DNA of 9,819 nucleotides, taken from the NCBI GenBank assembly GCA_964356135.1, contig CAYHGV010000103.1, positions 1 to 9,819 of the forward strand, read 5' to 3'. The translations under genes and the position numbers were made by a program. This DNA comes from CAYHGV01 sp964356135. Lineage in GTDB: Bacteria > Hydrothermota > Tepidihabitantia > CAYHGV01. The notes beneath the pieces were generated by a model, which was given only the letters and a program-made list of their open reading frames with translations, had not been told where the DNA came from and did no database searches. Of the stretch, positions 1-5,749 are shown piece by piece. Positions within the stretch are counted from its first letter, which is position 1, and each line of letters begins with the position of its first letter.

Positions 1-2083
1 GTGTGACGATTCTCCCGGTTGCATCGTATACCGATAGCCGAACCGAAGTGCGAAACGGTAGGGCAAATCGGATATAAGTGGTTCGGAAAGCGGGATTAGG
101 CGTAAGCGGAGCGAGTGCGAACGCCAGCGTGGGTTCGAAATTTTCGGCAACGGTGGTCACAGCGGTGGTTATTGCTTTCACCAAATCTCTTTTTGTCGTA
201 TCGGCAATAGAAATCGAACGGATTAAAAGAATCTTGGTCATTCCAGATGGTACGCCAGTTTGGGGTGCCACTTCAACCCGGATCTCTTTTGCTCCCCCAG
301 TATCTAAGGAATCGGTCTTAAAGGTCCCTGCGATGATGTTGGCGGTGATGTTTGTGCCGTCGGTCTTGGCGTCGTAATACGATACTTGCCAGTCGGTGCT
401 GCCAGAGTCGCCTTTGACAGAGAAGACATCTTTGAAATTTCCGTCGTTTTCGATTTTAATGTAGTAGACTGCCGGCGTGGCAGTAGTTCCATTCTGGCTT
501 TTGGTCTGACCGGTGCCATCAAGATTATACGTTCCATTACCTTCATAATCGAAGCCGTCTGCGAGAAGGGCAATCTGAATATCCGGTTGGGCGTATTTAA
601 TTGTGGTCACGGCCTTGACCGCATCTTTTTTGGTCGTATCAACTGTTGACGCAGAGGTTACTAAAATTTCTTTGAGGGTATCGGGGGGTGTGACATTCCC
701 GGCCTTAACTACCAGGCGGATCTCTTTAGTTGTGGTTGCAGTCAGGGGTTTGGTGAACCAGCCGCTGCCAGTGACAGCAGCGGTGATGTTGGTGCCGGCC
801 TGGGTTGAATCGTAGTAACTGACAGTCCAGACGCCGCTCGTGCCTGCACCTTTCACCTGAAACGAATCGGCGGTGCTGCCGTCGTTCTGGATTTTTACAT
901 AGTAGACCGCGCTGTCGTTGGGGACGATTTTTTTGCTTTTGGTTTGATTTTTACCGTCGGTGTTCAGGGTGTCGTTACCAATATAGTCGTCGGCCGGGGT
1001 AATCGTAGTTGCAATCCAATTGTCGGGCTGGTAGTGCTCGACCCGTTTATTCTTGGAAAACTCGGAAGTATTACCAACACTATCGGTAGCAGTAGCAGTT
1101 ACGGTGTCACCCACTACGAGCCCGGAGACAGCGATTGCAAACATACCCGAAGAATTGGCTGAACCCGAGTTGATAAAAGTCTTCCCTTCTCCATAGCCCG
1201 AAGTATCGGGATCAGCTTTGAATATTTCAACCGTCGAGTATGGGGCTGCGGTGCCGCGAACCGTATCAGGCTCAGCCACAATAACTGGAGGAGGGATTCC
1301 ATCATTGGGATTGCCAAATTCGATACCCGGTCCATCATCGCCCAAATCGATGCCAAGTTCATCGTTATCGAATATGGAATTTCGGGTGATCTGATTGTGA
1401 ACGGAATTCTGAAAAACGACCACGCCTTTTTTATTGAAGGCGATGATGTTTTTATCATCGATGCCGCTACCGCCAATCACGTTGGAAGAGCCCACAAAGC
1501 AAATTCCATACCCACCATTGCCCTGATCATCCTGTCCGTTCTCTCCCGTGCCGATGTAATTACCTTTAATAACTTGATTTCCATCACCATCGTCAAGGAT
1601 GCCGCTACCGGAATTGCCGGAGATGATATTGCCGATGATGTTGTTGTTGCTACCATAATAGATGAGAATAGCAATTGCATTGCCAGAGAGAACATTCCTG
1701 TAACCGGTGCCTGAGCCACCTATTGTGTTGTTATCCCCTTGAATTTCGATTCCACACAAGCAATTCTGTATATGGAGTCCACGGATGACGCAATTATTGC
1801 CTGCCAAGGTCAGTCCACAGCCCTGAATGGTATCACCAGGGCTTGAAGTAAACTGGTTTGAGGCATCGATGATTGCTGGACCAAAGACGGTGGGAAGGTT
1901 ACTGGTTAGGGTGATTTTACCTTTGTTTGAAAAAATAATTGTATCCTCTCCGGGATTGCTGTTGGCACTGGTTATCGCCTCGCGAAGACTACCGGCTCCT
2001 CCATCGGAAAATGAAGTTACCGTAAAGGTTATGCCCCAAGTTAAACTGACGGTTAAAATCAAAACGACCAAACTTCGGCCCAT
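1..2083 (-). CDS. Secreted beta-helix surface protein with two tandem domains and FlgD-like tail (3' end outside window)
   Basis: I read this frame codon by codon from the ATG at 2081-2083 to the window edge: 694 codons, no stop, so the C-terminus lies outside. A purine-rich Shine-Dalgarno site (AGGGGGAACA) directly precedes the ATG. Residues 1-17 look like a signal peptide (MGRSLVVLILTVSLTWG). Residues about 18-60 carry the GSLREAI segment typical of exported beta-helix proteins. Residues about 85-250 show repeated short N-, G- and I-rich turns (NNTIGG, NNNIIGN, GNQVIKGNYIG, NQITRNSIFDN), the pattern of a right-handed parallel beta-helix. Residues about 265-345 resemble an Ig-like adhesin linker, 349-644 are two tandem domains, and from 651 a FlgD-like Ig tail begins (PNP, then IRFALP and VRLSVYDATGRIV). 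Such tails often occur at the C-terminus of exported proteins and may act in sorting or anchoring. Probable role: cell-surface or secreted adhesin or polysaccharide-interacting protein; substrate and any enzymatic activity are unknown. Confidence 0.87.
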   Translation of the reverse strand, partial: MGRSLVVLILTVSLTWGITFTVTSFSDGGAGSLREAITSANSNPGEDTIIFSNKGKITLTSNLPTVFGPAIIDASNQFTSSPGDTIQGCGLTLAGNNCVIRGLHIQNCLCGIEIQGDNNTIGGSGTGYRNVLSGNAIAILIYYGSNNNIIGNIISGNSGSGILDDGDGNQVIKGNYIGTGENGQDDQGNGGYGICFVGSSNVIGGSGIDDKNIIAFNKKGVVVFQNSVHNQITRNSIFDNDELGIDLGDDGPGIEFGNPNDGIPPPVIVAEPDTVRGTAAPYSTVEIFKADPDTSGYGEGKTFINSGSANSSGMFAIAVSGLVVGDTVTATATDSVGNTSEFSKNKRVEHYQPDNWIATTITPADDYIGNDTLNTDGKNQTKSKKIVPNDSAVYYVKIQNDGSTADSFQVKGAGTSGVWTVSYYDSTQAGTNITAAVTGSGWFTKPLTATTTKEIRLVVKAGNVTPPDTLKEILVTSASTVDTTKKDAVKAVTTIKYAQPDIQIALLADGFDYEGNGTYNLDGTGQTKSQNGTTATPAVYYIKIENDGNFKDVFSVKGDSGSTDWQVSYYDAKTDGTNITANIIAGTFKTDSLDTGGAKEIRVEVAPQTGVPSGMTKILLIRSISIADTTKRDLVKAITTAVTTVAENFEPTLAFALAPLTPNPAFRTTYIRFALPFRTSVRLSVYDATGRIVT
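146..1039 (-). repeat. Two tandem copies of a domain of about 150 residues inside the beta-helix protein
   Basis: Copy A (about 596-1039, residues 349-496) and copy B (about 146-595, residues 497-646) share the same ordered landmarks: QPD at the start, QTKS, YYVKIQNDG versus YYIKIENDG, F-VKG, VSYYD, TNITA, KEIR-V, and DTTKKDAVKA versus DTTKRDLVKA at the end. They have diverged well beyond recent duplication but are clearly paralogous. The alternating hydrophobic pattern suggests beta-sandwich (Ig/CARDB-like) folds. A tentative reading is stalk or spacer modules between the beta-helix and the C-terminal tail. Confidence 0.8.
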
Positions 2084-2101
2084 TGTTCCCCCTTTTTTGT
2101 T

Positions 2102-2129
2102 ATTGTGATTGAAAATTCAGGATTGTCAA
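2102..2129 (-). promoter_or_regulatory. Putative sigma70-type promoter of the beta-helix gene
   Basis: On the minus strand a perfect -35 box TTGACA (plus positions 2124-2129) is followed after 16 bp by CACAAT (2102-2107), a 4 of 6 match to TATAAT. Initiation would fall about 10 bases before the Shine-Dalgarno site of the gene beginning at 2083, giving a very short leader. The -35 box lies directly next to one arm of a large inverted repeat, which could place an operator there. Assigned by pattern only. Confidence 0.5.
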
Positions 2130-2131
2130 GA

Positions 2132-2202
2132 ACTGGGTGGTTTACCAACTTCCGTGGAAATTCATTAACCCGCCGTCATAGCTAATAGGCTAACCACCCA
2201 GT
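2132..2202. repeat. Inverted repeat with 11-bp perfect arms, just upstream of the beta-helix promoter
   Basis: The arm ACTGGGTGGTT (2132-2142) is matched exactly in inverse orientation by AACCACCCAGT (2192-2202), with 49 bp between. It begins two bases upstream of the -35 box of the putative promoter. It may be a split operator, the two ends of a small mobile remnant, or part of a transcript-end structure for genes to the right. There is no T-run that would make it a simple terminator. The following stretch, 2203-2267, holds only a weak CTCAA/TTGAG hairpin and no gene that I can see. Confidence 0.55.
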
Positions 2203-2267
2203 ACATCTTCTCAATATCTTTTTGAGGACTCTGGATCAGGACCGATTTTAACCCTGTCTCGCAACAG

Positions 2268-2477
2268 CTATATAATATTATGCCAATGGTGTGGGTATAT
2301 CGGTATTTTGCTTCCAAACAACGAAAAACCTGCCATTTCCTGCCAATTACTGCCCGTATAACCGATGAAACGACCCAGCAGTTTGTCCAAAACCGCCTGG
2401 ATCATAACACCCTCTCCGAGCATCTCGGTGATACGTTCTCGATCTTCCAGGGATAAATGATGGTAGTATTTTCGCAT
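2268..2477 (-). pseudogene. IS30-family transposase, N-terminal fragment
   Basis: The first about 24 residues (MRKYYHHLSLEDRERITEML...) match the start of IS30 transposases, where an N-terminal HTH_38-type helix-turn-helix opens with H-L-(S/T)-x-E-(D/E)-R-x-x-I. A recognisable KLLGR remains where the recognition helix would begin. After about residue 36 the similarity stops, the DDE catalytic domain is absent, and the frame ends in TAG after 69 codons (the family is usually above 300). A -10-like TATACT lies about 10 bases upstream of the start. Not expected to be functional. Confidence 0.65.
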
Positions 2478-2516
2478 AGGCCCTCAGTATACCGCATTCT
2501 TTCACGTTCTCCCAGA

Positions 2517-2542
2517 TGTTGCACTTCATTATTGAACTCACA
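2517..2542 (-). repeat. IS30-type terminal inverted repeat
   Basis: This 26-bp end has TGT...TTCAAT at its outer side and GCAACA at its inner side on the minus strand, with the same spacing as the IS30 left end recalled from the reference element. It lies about 40 bp upstream of the transposase fragment, in the correct orientation. No matching target-site duplicate can be assigned because the other end is lost. Confidence 0.6.
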
Positions 2543-2599
2543 AGTTGTAAATTGAACCCATCCCCATTTATTTCTCTGCCATTTCTTAAATTCTGTCTA

Positions 2600-3178
2600 T
2601 TATTTATCTCCTTTAGGGCTTTTTTGATGGGTAAATTTTCTACCGGTTCTTTCGGTAGGTTTAGTCTTTACGCACTCAATAATGAGTTGACAAATAAAAG
2701 ATTCGCCAGGAGTTACCAGTATAGGAAATGGGCCATAATTATATATCTCTAAAGTTATTATGCCTGGGCCATAACCGCAATGAATAGTTGGTGCAGTCAT
2801 GTGAACAACTAACCCCAATCGAGCTAAACTACTCTTACCTTCTACTCGAGCAGCCATTCTTGAAGCGGTAGGCAATCCTATTTTTTCATAGGTTGACGCA
2901 AGATAAAATACCCCTGGTTTTATGGTATACTTTCCGGTATCGTCTTTAGTTATTTCTTGCAGGAATTTTGCGGCTAACTGAGTAAAATCAAAGTTATTTA
3001 TGTCAACCCGTATAGCTACACCTTTCTGTCCCACAAGTTCAGGATTCCAAATATACAACGGCTCACCAATTCTCAAATCAATTGTTGTAGAATCAATCTG
3101 CCGTTCCTCGGGGGAGGGGTCTATTATCAGTTTTCTTTGTTTGAGAGCTTTCCTTATGTCTATATCGCTCAGTATCAC
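2600..3178 (-). CDS. dcd: dCTP deaminase
   Basis: Converts dCTP to dUTP and ammonia in the cytoplasm, feeding dUTP to dUTPase for thymidylate synthesis. The 192 residues match the usual length (about 190) and trimeric dUTPase-like fold. Residues 1-9 (MILSDIDIR) are the family start. IDLRIG lies at 33-38 and the core ARVEGKSSLARLGLVVH at 110-126 carries the phosphate-binding Ser and Arg (S116, S117, R120). TAPTIHCGYG at 128-137 precedes ITLE, where E144 corresponds to the catalytic glutamate. PGESFICQL lies at 157-165, and the C-terminal lid segment is short. The start codon is GTG (3176-3178), sharing the four bases GTGA with the stop of the preceding gene, so translation is probably coupled. 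Base composition is clearly more AT-rich than the valS-hutH row. Whether it also has dUTPase activity (the bifunctional type) cannot be judged here. Confidence 0.91.
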   Translation of the reverse strand: MILSDIDIRKALKQRKLIIDPSPEERQIDSTTIDLRIGEPLYIWNPELVGQKGVAIRVDINNFDFTQLAAKFLQEITKDDTGKYTIKPGVFYLASTYEKIGLPTASRMAARVEGKSSLARLGLVVHMTAPTIHCGYGPGIITLEIYNYGPFPILVTPGESFICQLIIECVKTKPTERTGRKFTHQKSPKGDK

Positions 3179-3426
3179 ATGACCATCTTTTCAGGAACCC
3201 AGATTTTCCGGGTTGCAAAACTTTCCCCGGGAAGGCAAACAAGGAGTTCTTTGGTTTTCTTGTTTACATCACAAACATCTACCCGTAATGCTTGTTTTTC
3301 AATGCTGCTTTCGTCAACGATAGCAGAAATAGTATTGCCGTTAACATTAATAGCAATTATCCGTTCGCCCTTAAACATTTTTTGACCAACCTTGCATTTT
3401 AATAATTTCGTTTTCATTTGTTTCAT
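3175..3426 (-). CDS. Small unknown protein co-transcribed with dcd
   Basis: An 83-residue basic protein (about 9 kDa) without signal peptide or membrane segment; I do not recognise a family with confidence. I chose the ATG at 3424-3426 because AGGAGG (3431-3436) stands 4 bases upstream. A second ATG at 3415-3417 has 13-base spacing and would give 80 residues. The longer frame back to 3474 would begin inside the -35 box of the promoter and is unlikely. The sequence is dominated by short beta-strand-like stretches (GERIIAINVNGNTISAIV, ALRVDVCDV, ELLVCLP). It ends in ATGTGA, overlapping the dcd GTG start by four bases, so it is part of a two-gene unit with dcd. A partner, regulatory or unrelated passenger role are all possible. 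Confidence 0.65.
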   Translation of the reverse strand: MKQMKTKLLKCKVGQKMFKGERIIAINVNGNTISAIVDESSIEKQALRVDVCDVNKKTKELLVCLPGESFATRKIWVPEKMVM

Positions 3427-3430
3427 GATG

Positions 3431-3436
3431 CCTCCT
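3431..3436 (-). promoter_or_regulatory. Strong Shine-Dalgarno site deciding the start of the small gene upstream of dcd
   Basis: A perfect AGGAGG on the minus strand, 4 bases before the ATG at 3426 and 13 bases before an alternative ATG at 3417. It rules out the longer frame upstream and supports a real gene here. Confidence 0.75.
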
Positions 3437-3446
3437 GTTCTTATGA

Positions 3447-3474
3447 AGTATGCTTTAAAATAAAACTCTGTCAA
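3447..3474 (-). promoter_or_regulatory. Putative sigma70-type promoter for the small gene-dcd unit
   Basis: A perfect TTGACA (3469-3474 on the minus strand), a 16-bp AT-rich spacer, and CATACT (3447-3452), 4 of 6 to TATAAT. Initiation near 3440 would leave a leader of roughly 14 bases that starts almost at the Shine-Dalgarno site. It has the same box and spacing layout as the putative promoter at 2102-2129. It indicates that the small gene and dcd are transcribed separately from the hutH row. Confidence 0.6.
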
Positions 3475-3496
3475 CCCTCTCGGTTAACTCCCTTCA

Positions 3497-3547
3497 GGCC
3501 AGCAATAGGGGGACCGGGTCTTTAATATCCCATTGTCTATCCTGGCC
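3497..3547. other. Structured non-coding stretch with a nested stem-loop
   Basis: GGCCAG (3497-3502) pairs with CTGGCC (3542-3547). Inside it CAAT pairs with ATTG and GGG with CCC, leaving an asymmetric internal bulge, and the apical region contains GACCCGGTC, itself able to pair. It lies in the gap of about 340 bp between the dcd unit and hutH, upstream of the promoter at 3447-3474. It could be a small RNA, a remnant of a mobile element's non-coding end, or an operator. No known RNA family was recognised; 3548-3587 shows nothing further. Confidence 0.35.
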
Positions 3548-3587
3548 AACCATCGAGATAGGGCCAAGTGAGCAACCCGTCCTCTCA

Positions 3588-3716
3588 AGTGTAGTGTTTT
3601 CTAAATACCTTTACAAATTTCTTGACCAAATTCCATCGGTGTCTATTGGAAGTTTCTTCGCTTCTGCTCAATATTACAAGCTATTTGTTGTAAAGAAATG
3701 TTGGAAACACTACACT
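3588..3716. mobile_element. MITE-like element, 129 bp, with 29-bp terminal inverted repeats
   Basis: The left end (3588-3616) begins AGTGTAGTGTTT and ends CTTTACAA. The right end (3688-3716), read on the opposite strand, begins with the identical 12 bases and has CTTTACAA at exactly the same offset, for 24 of 29 matching positions. There is no coding capacity in between. The layout is that of a miniature inverted-repeat element mobilised by a transposase in trans. I see no clear target-site duplication. It sits 48 bp beyond the hutH stop. Confidence 0.62.
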
Positions 3717-3764
3717 AGCTTTCCTTAATTTGGTTATGAGCTAAAATAGAAAATTCCGGAAAGG

Positions 3765-5234
3765 TCAATCGAGAGGGAGCTTGTTTTCCTGGATAAGGGC
3801 GGTGATTTTTTCGATAAAGGGTTGGAGTTCCTGGTCGGCTTTGATAAAGGGAACCTCGGTGCGAATGGCGTTAAAAATTTCTTTTAGCCCTTTGGGAATG
3901 CGGCCTGCCATTTCTAACGCCTGGGCGGCGCATAAGAGTTCAACCGCTAAAACGGTTCTTGAGTTTTCATAGATTTTTTTTGCCTTGACTGCCGCGGTCA
4001 TCCCCATATTGACATAGTCTTCCTGATTGGCGGAAGTGGGGATGGTATCGACCGAAGCCGGATGGGCTAAGATCTTGTTTTCGGTAACCAGGGCGGCAGC
4101 CAGCACCTGCGTCATCATCAAGCCGGAATTGAGACCGGCATGTTCGGCAAGAAACGGCGGTAGCCCGGAGAGCTTCGGGTCTAACAGCCGGAAGGTTCTC
4201 CGTTCGGAAATTGCTGCCAGTTGAGCCAGGGCGATGCCCAGCGTATCTAATCCCAGCGAGACCACTGAGCCGTGGAAGTTGCCGCCCAACAGAATCTCGT
4301 CCTCGATTATTAACGGATTATCGGTTACCGAATTTATTTCGGTTTCGAGGATTGTGCGGACGAAGCCCAGTGCCTGCCGGACCGCACCGTGCACCTGGGG
4401 AATGCAGCGCAGCGAGTAGGCGTCTTGAATCATCCCTCCCTGCTTTTCGACGTCCTCCAGAAAACGGGCAAGTTTTCGGGCGGACTGCAACTGTCCTTTA
4501 TGCGGTCGTAACCGGTGTAATCTTTTATCGGTGATTTTTTTATCTCCGCCGAGCGCGGCAATGGACATCGCACCCGAAGCTTCGGCAATTTCTAAAAGCT
4601 CTTCCGCATCGACCAGGGTCAGGGTACCGACCGAGGTCATCATCTGGGTGCCGTTGATCAGCGCGACCCCTTCTTTCGGTTCGAGTTCCAAAGGTGCTAA
4701 GCCAGCTTTTTTCAATGCCGCGGCACCCGTCAACCTTTCCCCTTTAAAAAATGCTTCGCCTCTGCCGATAACCACCAGGGCGATGAATGCCAGCGGTGCC
4801 AGATCGCCGGAGGCGCCAACCGATCCTTTTTCATAGACAACCGGCACCACATCCTGATTGAGCAGCGCAACCAAGAATTCGACCAGCTCCGGTCGAACGC
4901 CGGAATAGCCCTGGGCGAGGGTGTTGATGCGCAAGACCAGTGCACCCCGAACCGCATCGAGCGGAAGAAGTTCGCCGGCACCGACCGCGTGGCTCAGGAT
5001 AAGGTTGCGCTGTAGCTGCTTCAATTCCGATTTGGAAATTTTCTCGCCGGCAAGCGCACCATAGCCGGTATTGACACCGTAGATTGGCTTATCGGCGGCA
5101 AGAATTTTTTTAAAACTTTTGTTGGAGCGGGCGATTTTTTTTGCCGCGGTTGGATCGACGCCGATTTTTTCTTTAAACCGGGCGATGCGGGTAAAGTCGG
5201 CGACGGTTAAATCGGTCCCCTTGATTTTTACCAC
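3765..5234 (-). CDS. hutH: Histidine ammonia-lyase (histidase)
   Basis: Deaminates L-histidine to trans-urocanate and ammonia, the first step of histidine degradation. It is a cytoplasmic tetramer using an MIO cofactor formed autocatalytically from Ala-Ser-Gly. Numbering from the GTG at 5232-5234 gives 489 residues (family about 500). The MIO triad lies at 141-143 within GSVGASGDLAPL. Y52 lies in IYGVNTGYG, H82 in LSHAVGAGE, N194 in INGTQMMTS, Y273 and R276 in YSLRCIPQVHG, F320 in NFHG, and E405 in SANQED. The His after Ser and the Glu of NQED are the histidine-specific positions, favouring HAL over Phe/Tyr lyases or aminomutases. Y407 and N409 stand where HutH usually has QEDHVSM. The GTG start puts the conserved Gly at residue 6 as in other histidases; a frame open to 5360 adds 42 unrelated residues. 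It overlaps the preceding gene by 7 bases. No other hut genes are in view. Confidence 0.93.
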   Translation of the reverse strand: MVKIKGTDLTVADFTRIARFKEKIGVDPTAAKKIARSNKSFKKILAADKPIYGVNTGYGALAGEKISKSELKQLQRNLILSHAVGAGELLPLDAVRGALVLRINTLAQGYSGVRPELVEFLVALLNQDVVPVVYEKGSVGASGDLAPLAFIALVVIGRGEAFFKGERLTGAAALKKAGLAPLELEPKEGVALINGTQMMTSVGTLTLVDAEELLEIAEASGAMSIAALGGDKKITDKRLHRLRPHKGQLQSARKLARFLEDVEKQGGMIQDAYSLRCIPQVHGAVRQALGFVRTILETEINSVTDNPLIIEDEILLGGNFHGSVVSLGLDTLGIALAQLAAISERRTFRLLDPKLSGLPPFLAEHAGLNSGLMMTQVLAAALVTENKILAHPASVDTIPTSANQEDYVNMGMTAAVKAKKIYENSRTVLAVELLCAAQALEMAGRIPKGLKEIFNAIRTEVPFIKADQELQPFIEKITALIQENKLPLD

Positions 5235-5749
5235 GTCGCCGCTATCCCGATTTTGGATGGGCAAATAATGAGATTGAGACGTTCTTGCGCTTTGAAATGG
5301 TACATATGCGCCGAGACATAGGCATCGGCAAGGGAGAAGACCGTGACCGACGCGGTCCACCAGAGGAGATTGTTACGGCTGTCCCGGTAGTGGAAGTACT
5401 TGAGGGTATCGCCTTTGGCTTGGTAGTCCAGTGCCCGGAAGTGGTCTCGAATCGACAGATACTCGAGCGTCGCTTGAGTCCCTCCGATGAGAATTCCTTT
5501 GAGATAGTTCTCAGTATAGAATTGGCCGCCGCCGGGGACGAGGAGGGAAAAAAGCATTGCCAAACCTGGGGACTTTTCTCTGGCAAAGAGGGGACCAGCG
5601 AGAAATAAAAAGATTAGGAGAACCTTCTTGGATTTATGCCGATTTAATAAAAAGTCTAACAGACCTAAAGGTCTGTTTCTACAGCGGCGGGGAATAAGGT
5701 TACCCATCGGTAGAAACAGGTCTTTAGACCTGTTAAAATTACTGTTCAT
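5228..5749 (-). CDS. Small membrane or exported protein, DUF5683-like
   Basis: A 173-residue protein. Residues about 40-56 form a signal-peptide-like segment (KSKKVLLIFLFLAGPLFA, then RE). The segment SPGLAMLFSLLVPGGGQFYTE (60-80) with NYLKGILIGG matches the hallmark of DUF5683-type proteins, (A)-LLS-L-PG-GQ-Y-xNxW-KG. A second hydrophobic stretch is at about 128-142. Function is unknown; an envelope location is inferred. The ATG (5747-5749) overlaps the kinase stop as ATGA, and the TAA (5228-5230) overlaps the hutH GTG, so all three are probably translated in a coupled way. Residues about 6-31 are encoded by a palindromic repeat element, which pushes the signal segment about 40 residues from the start. 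No ATG, GTG or TTG lies between the repeat and the signal segment, so translation apparently passes through the repeat. Confidence 0.68.
   Translation of the reverse strand: MNSNFNRSKDLFLPMGNLIPRRCRNRPLGLLDFLLNRHKSKKVLLIFLFLAGPLFAREKSPGLAMLFSLLVPGGGQFYTENYLKGILIGGTQATLEYLSIRDHFRALDYQAKGDTLKYFHYRDSRNNLLWWTASVTVFSLADAYVSAHMYHFKAQERLNLIICPSKIGIAATW
5657..5735. repeat. 79-bp palindromic element (paired hairpins) inside the 5' coding region of the DUF5683-like gene
   Basis: Two short hairpins sit in opposite orientation: AACAGACC-TAAA-GGTCTGTT (5658-5677) and AACAGGTC-TTTA-GACCTGTT (5715-5734). The 25-bp blocks 5658-5682 and 5710-5734 are also inverted copies of each other, 21 of 25 positions. 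All four differences are pairs that preserve each hairpin. The layout resembles REP/BIME elements or Rickettsia-type palindromic elements inserted in genes. On the minus strand it is read in frame without a stop, contributing about 26 codons. Confidence 0.75.

Larger units (their letters stand above)
2268..2542 (-). mobile_element. Degraded IS30-family insertion sequence (transposase-start end preserved)
   Basis: The minus strand at 2542-2517 reads TGTGAGTTCAAT, then eight bases, then GCAACA. This has the layout of the IS30 terminal inverted repeat (TGTAGATTCAAT...GCAACA). About 40 bp further in, an IS30-like transposase reading frame starts, as expected for the 5' end of such an element. The opposite end is uncertain: a GCAACA at 2261-2266 sits roughly where a second repeat might end, but the rest of that match is weak. 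The element is far too short for a complete IS30 (about 1.1 kb), so it is an internally deleted or truncated remnant. Confidence 0.6.

Noticed and set aside
1114..1714. Short open frames on both strands inside the left 2 kb
   Set aside because: They lie in other frames over the continuous 694-codon minus-strand frame, which has a signal peptide, recognisable repeats and a ribosome binding site; their translations show no domain pattern.
2254..2279. Second (right) IS30 inverted repeat ending in GCAACA
   Set aside because: Only the inner six bases and scattered positions match the intact repeat at 2517-2542; this is not enough to place the element boundary there.
2516..2752. Plus-strand frame covering the end of dcd and the IS30 end
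   Set aside because: It overlaps dcd antisense and the inverted repeat; its hydrophobic translation reflects AT-rich sequence, not a protein family.
3427..3474. Longer start for the small gene upstream of dcd
   Set aside because: The frame would begin inside the TTGACA box and upstream of the AGGAGG site that serves the ATG at 3426.
3488..3587. Small minus-strand peptide frames reading through 3587-3488
   Set aside because: Two alternative short frames are open, but neither has a start with a ribosome binding site or recognisable similarity, and the stretch is better explained by base-paired structure.
3717..3764. Rho-independent terminator after hutH
   Set aside because: TTCCGGAA is a short palindrome followed by an interrupted T-rich run (TTTTCTATTTTAG); stem length and GC content are too weak to call a terminator.
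4211..4534. Plus-strand open frame opposite hutH
   Set aside because: It lies fully antisense to a well-conserved histidase; its Pro/Arg/Ser-rich translation is typical of an antisense shadow, with no ribosome binding site of note.
5235..5360. Extending hutH upstream to the ATG at 5360
   Set aside because: The added 42 residues overlap the DUF5683-like gene deeply and resemble no histidase N-terminus; the GTG at 5234 aligns the family start exactly.
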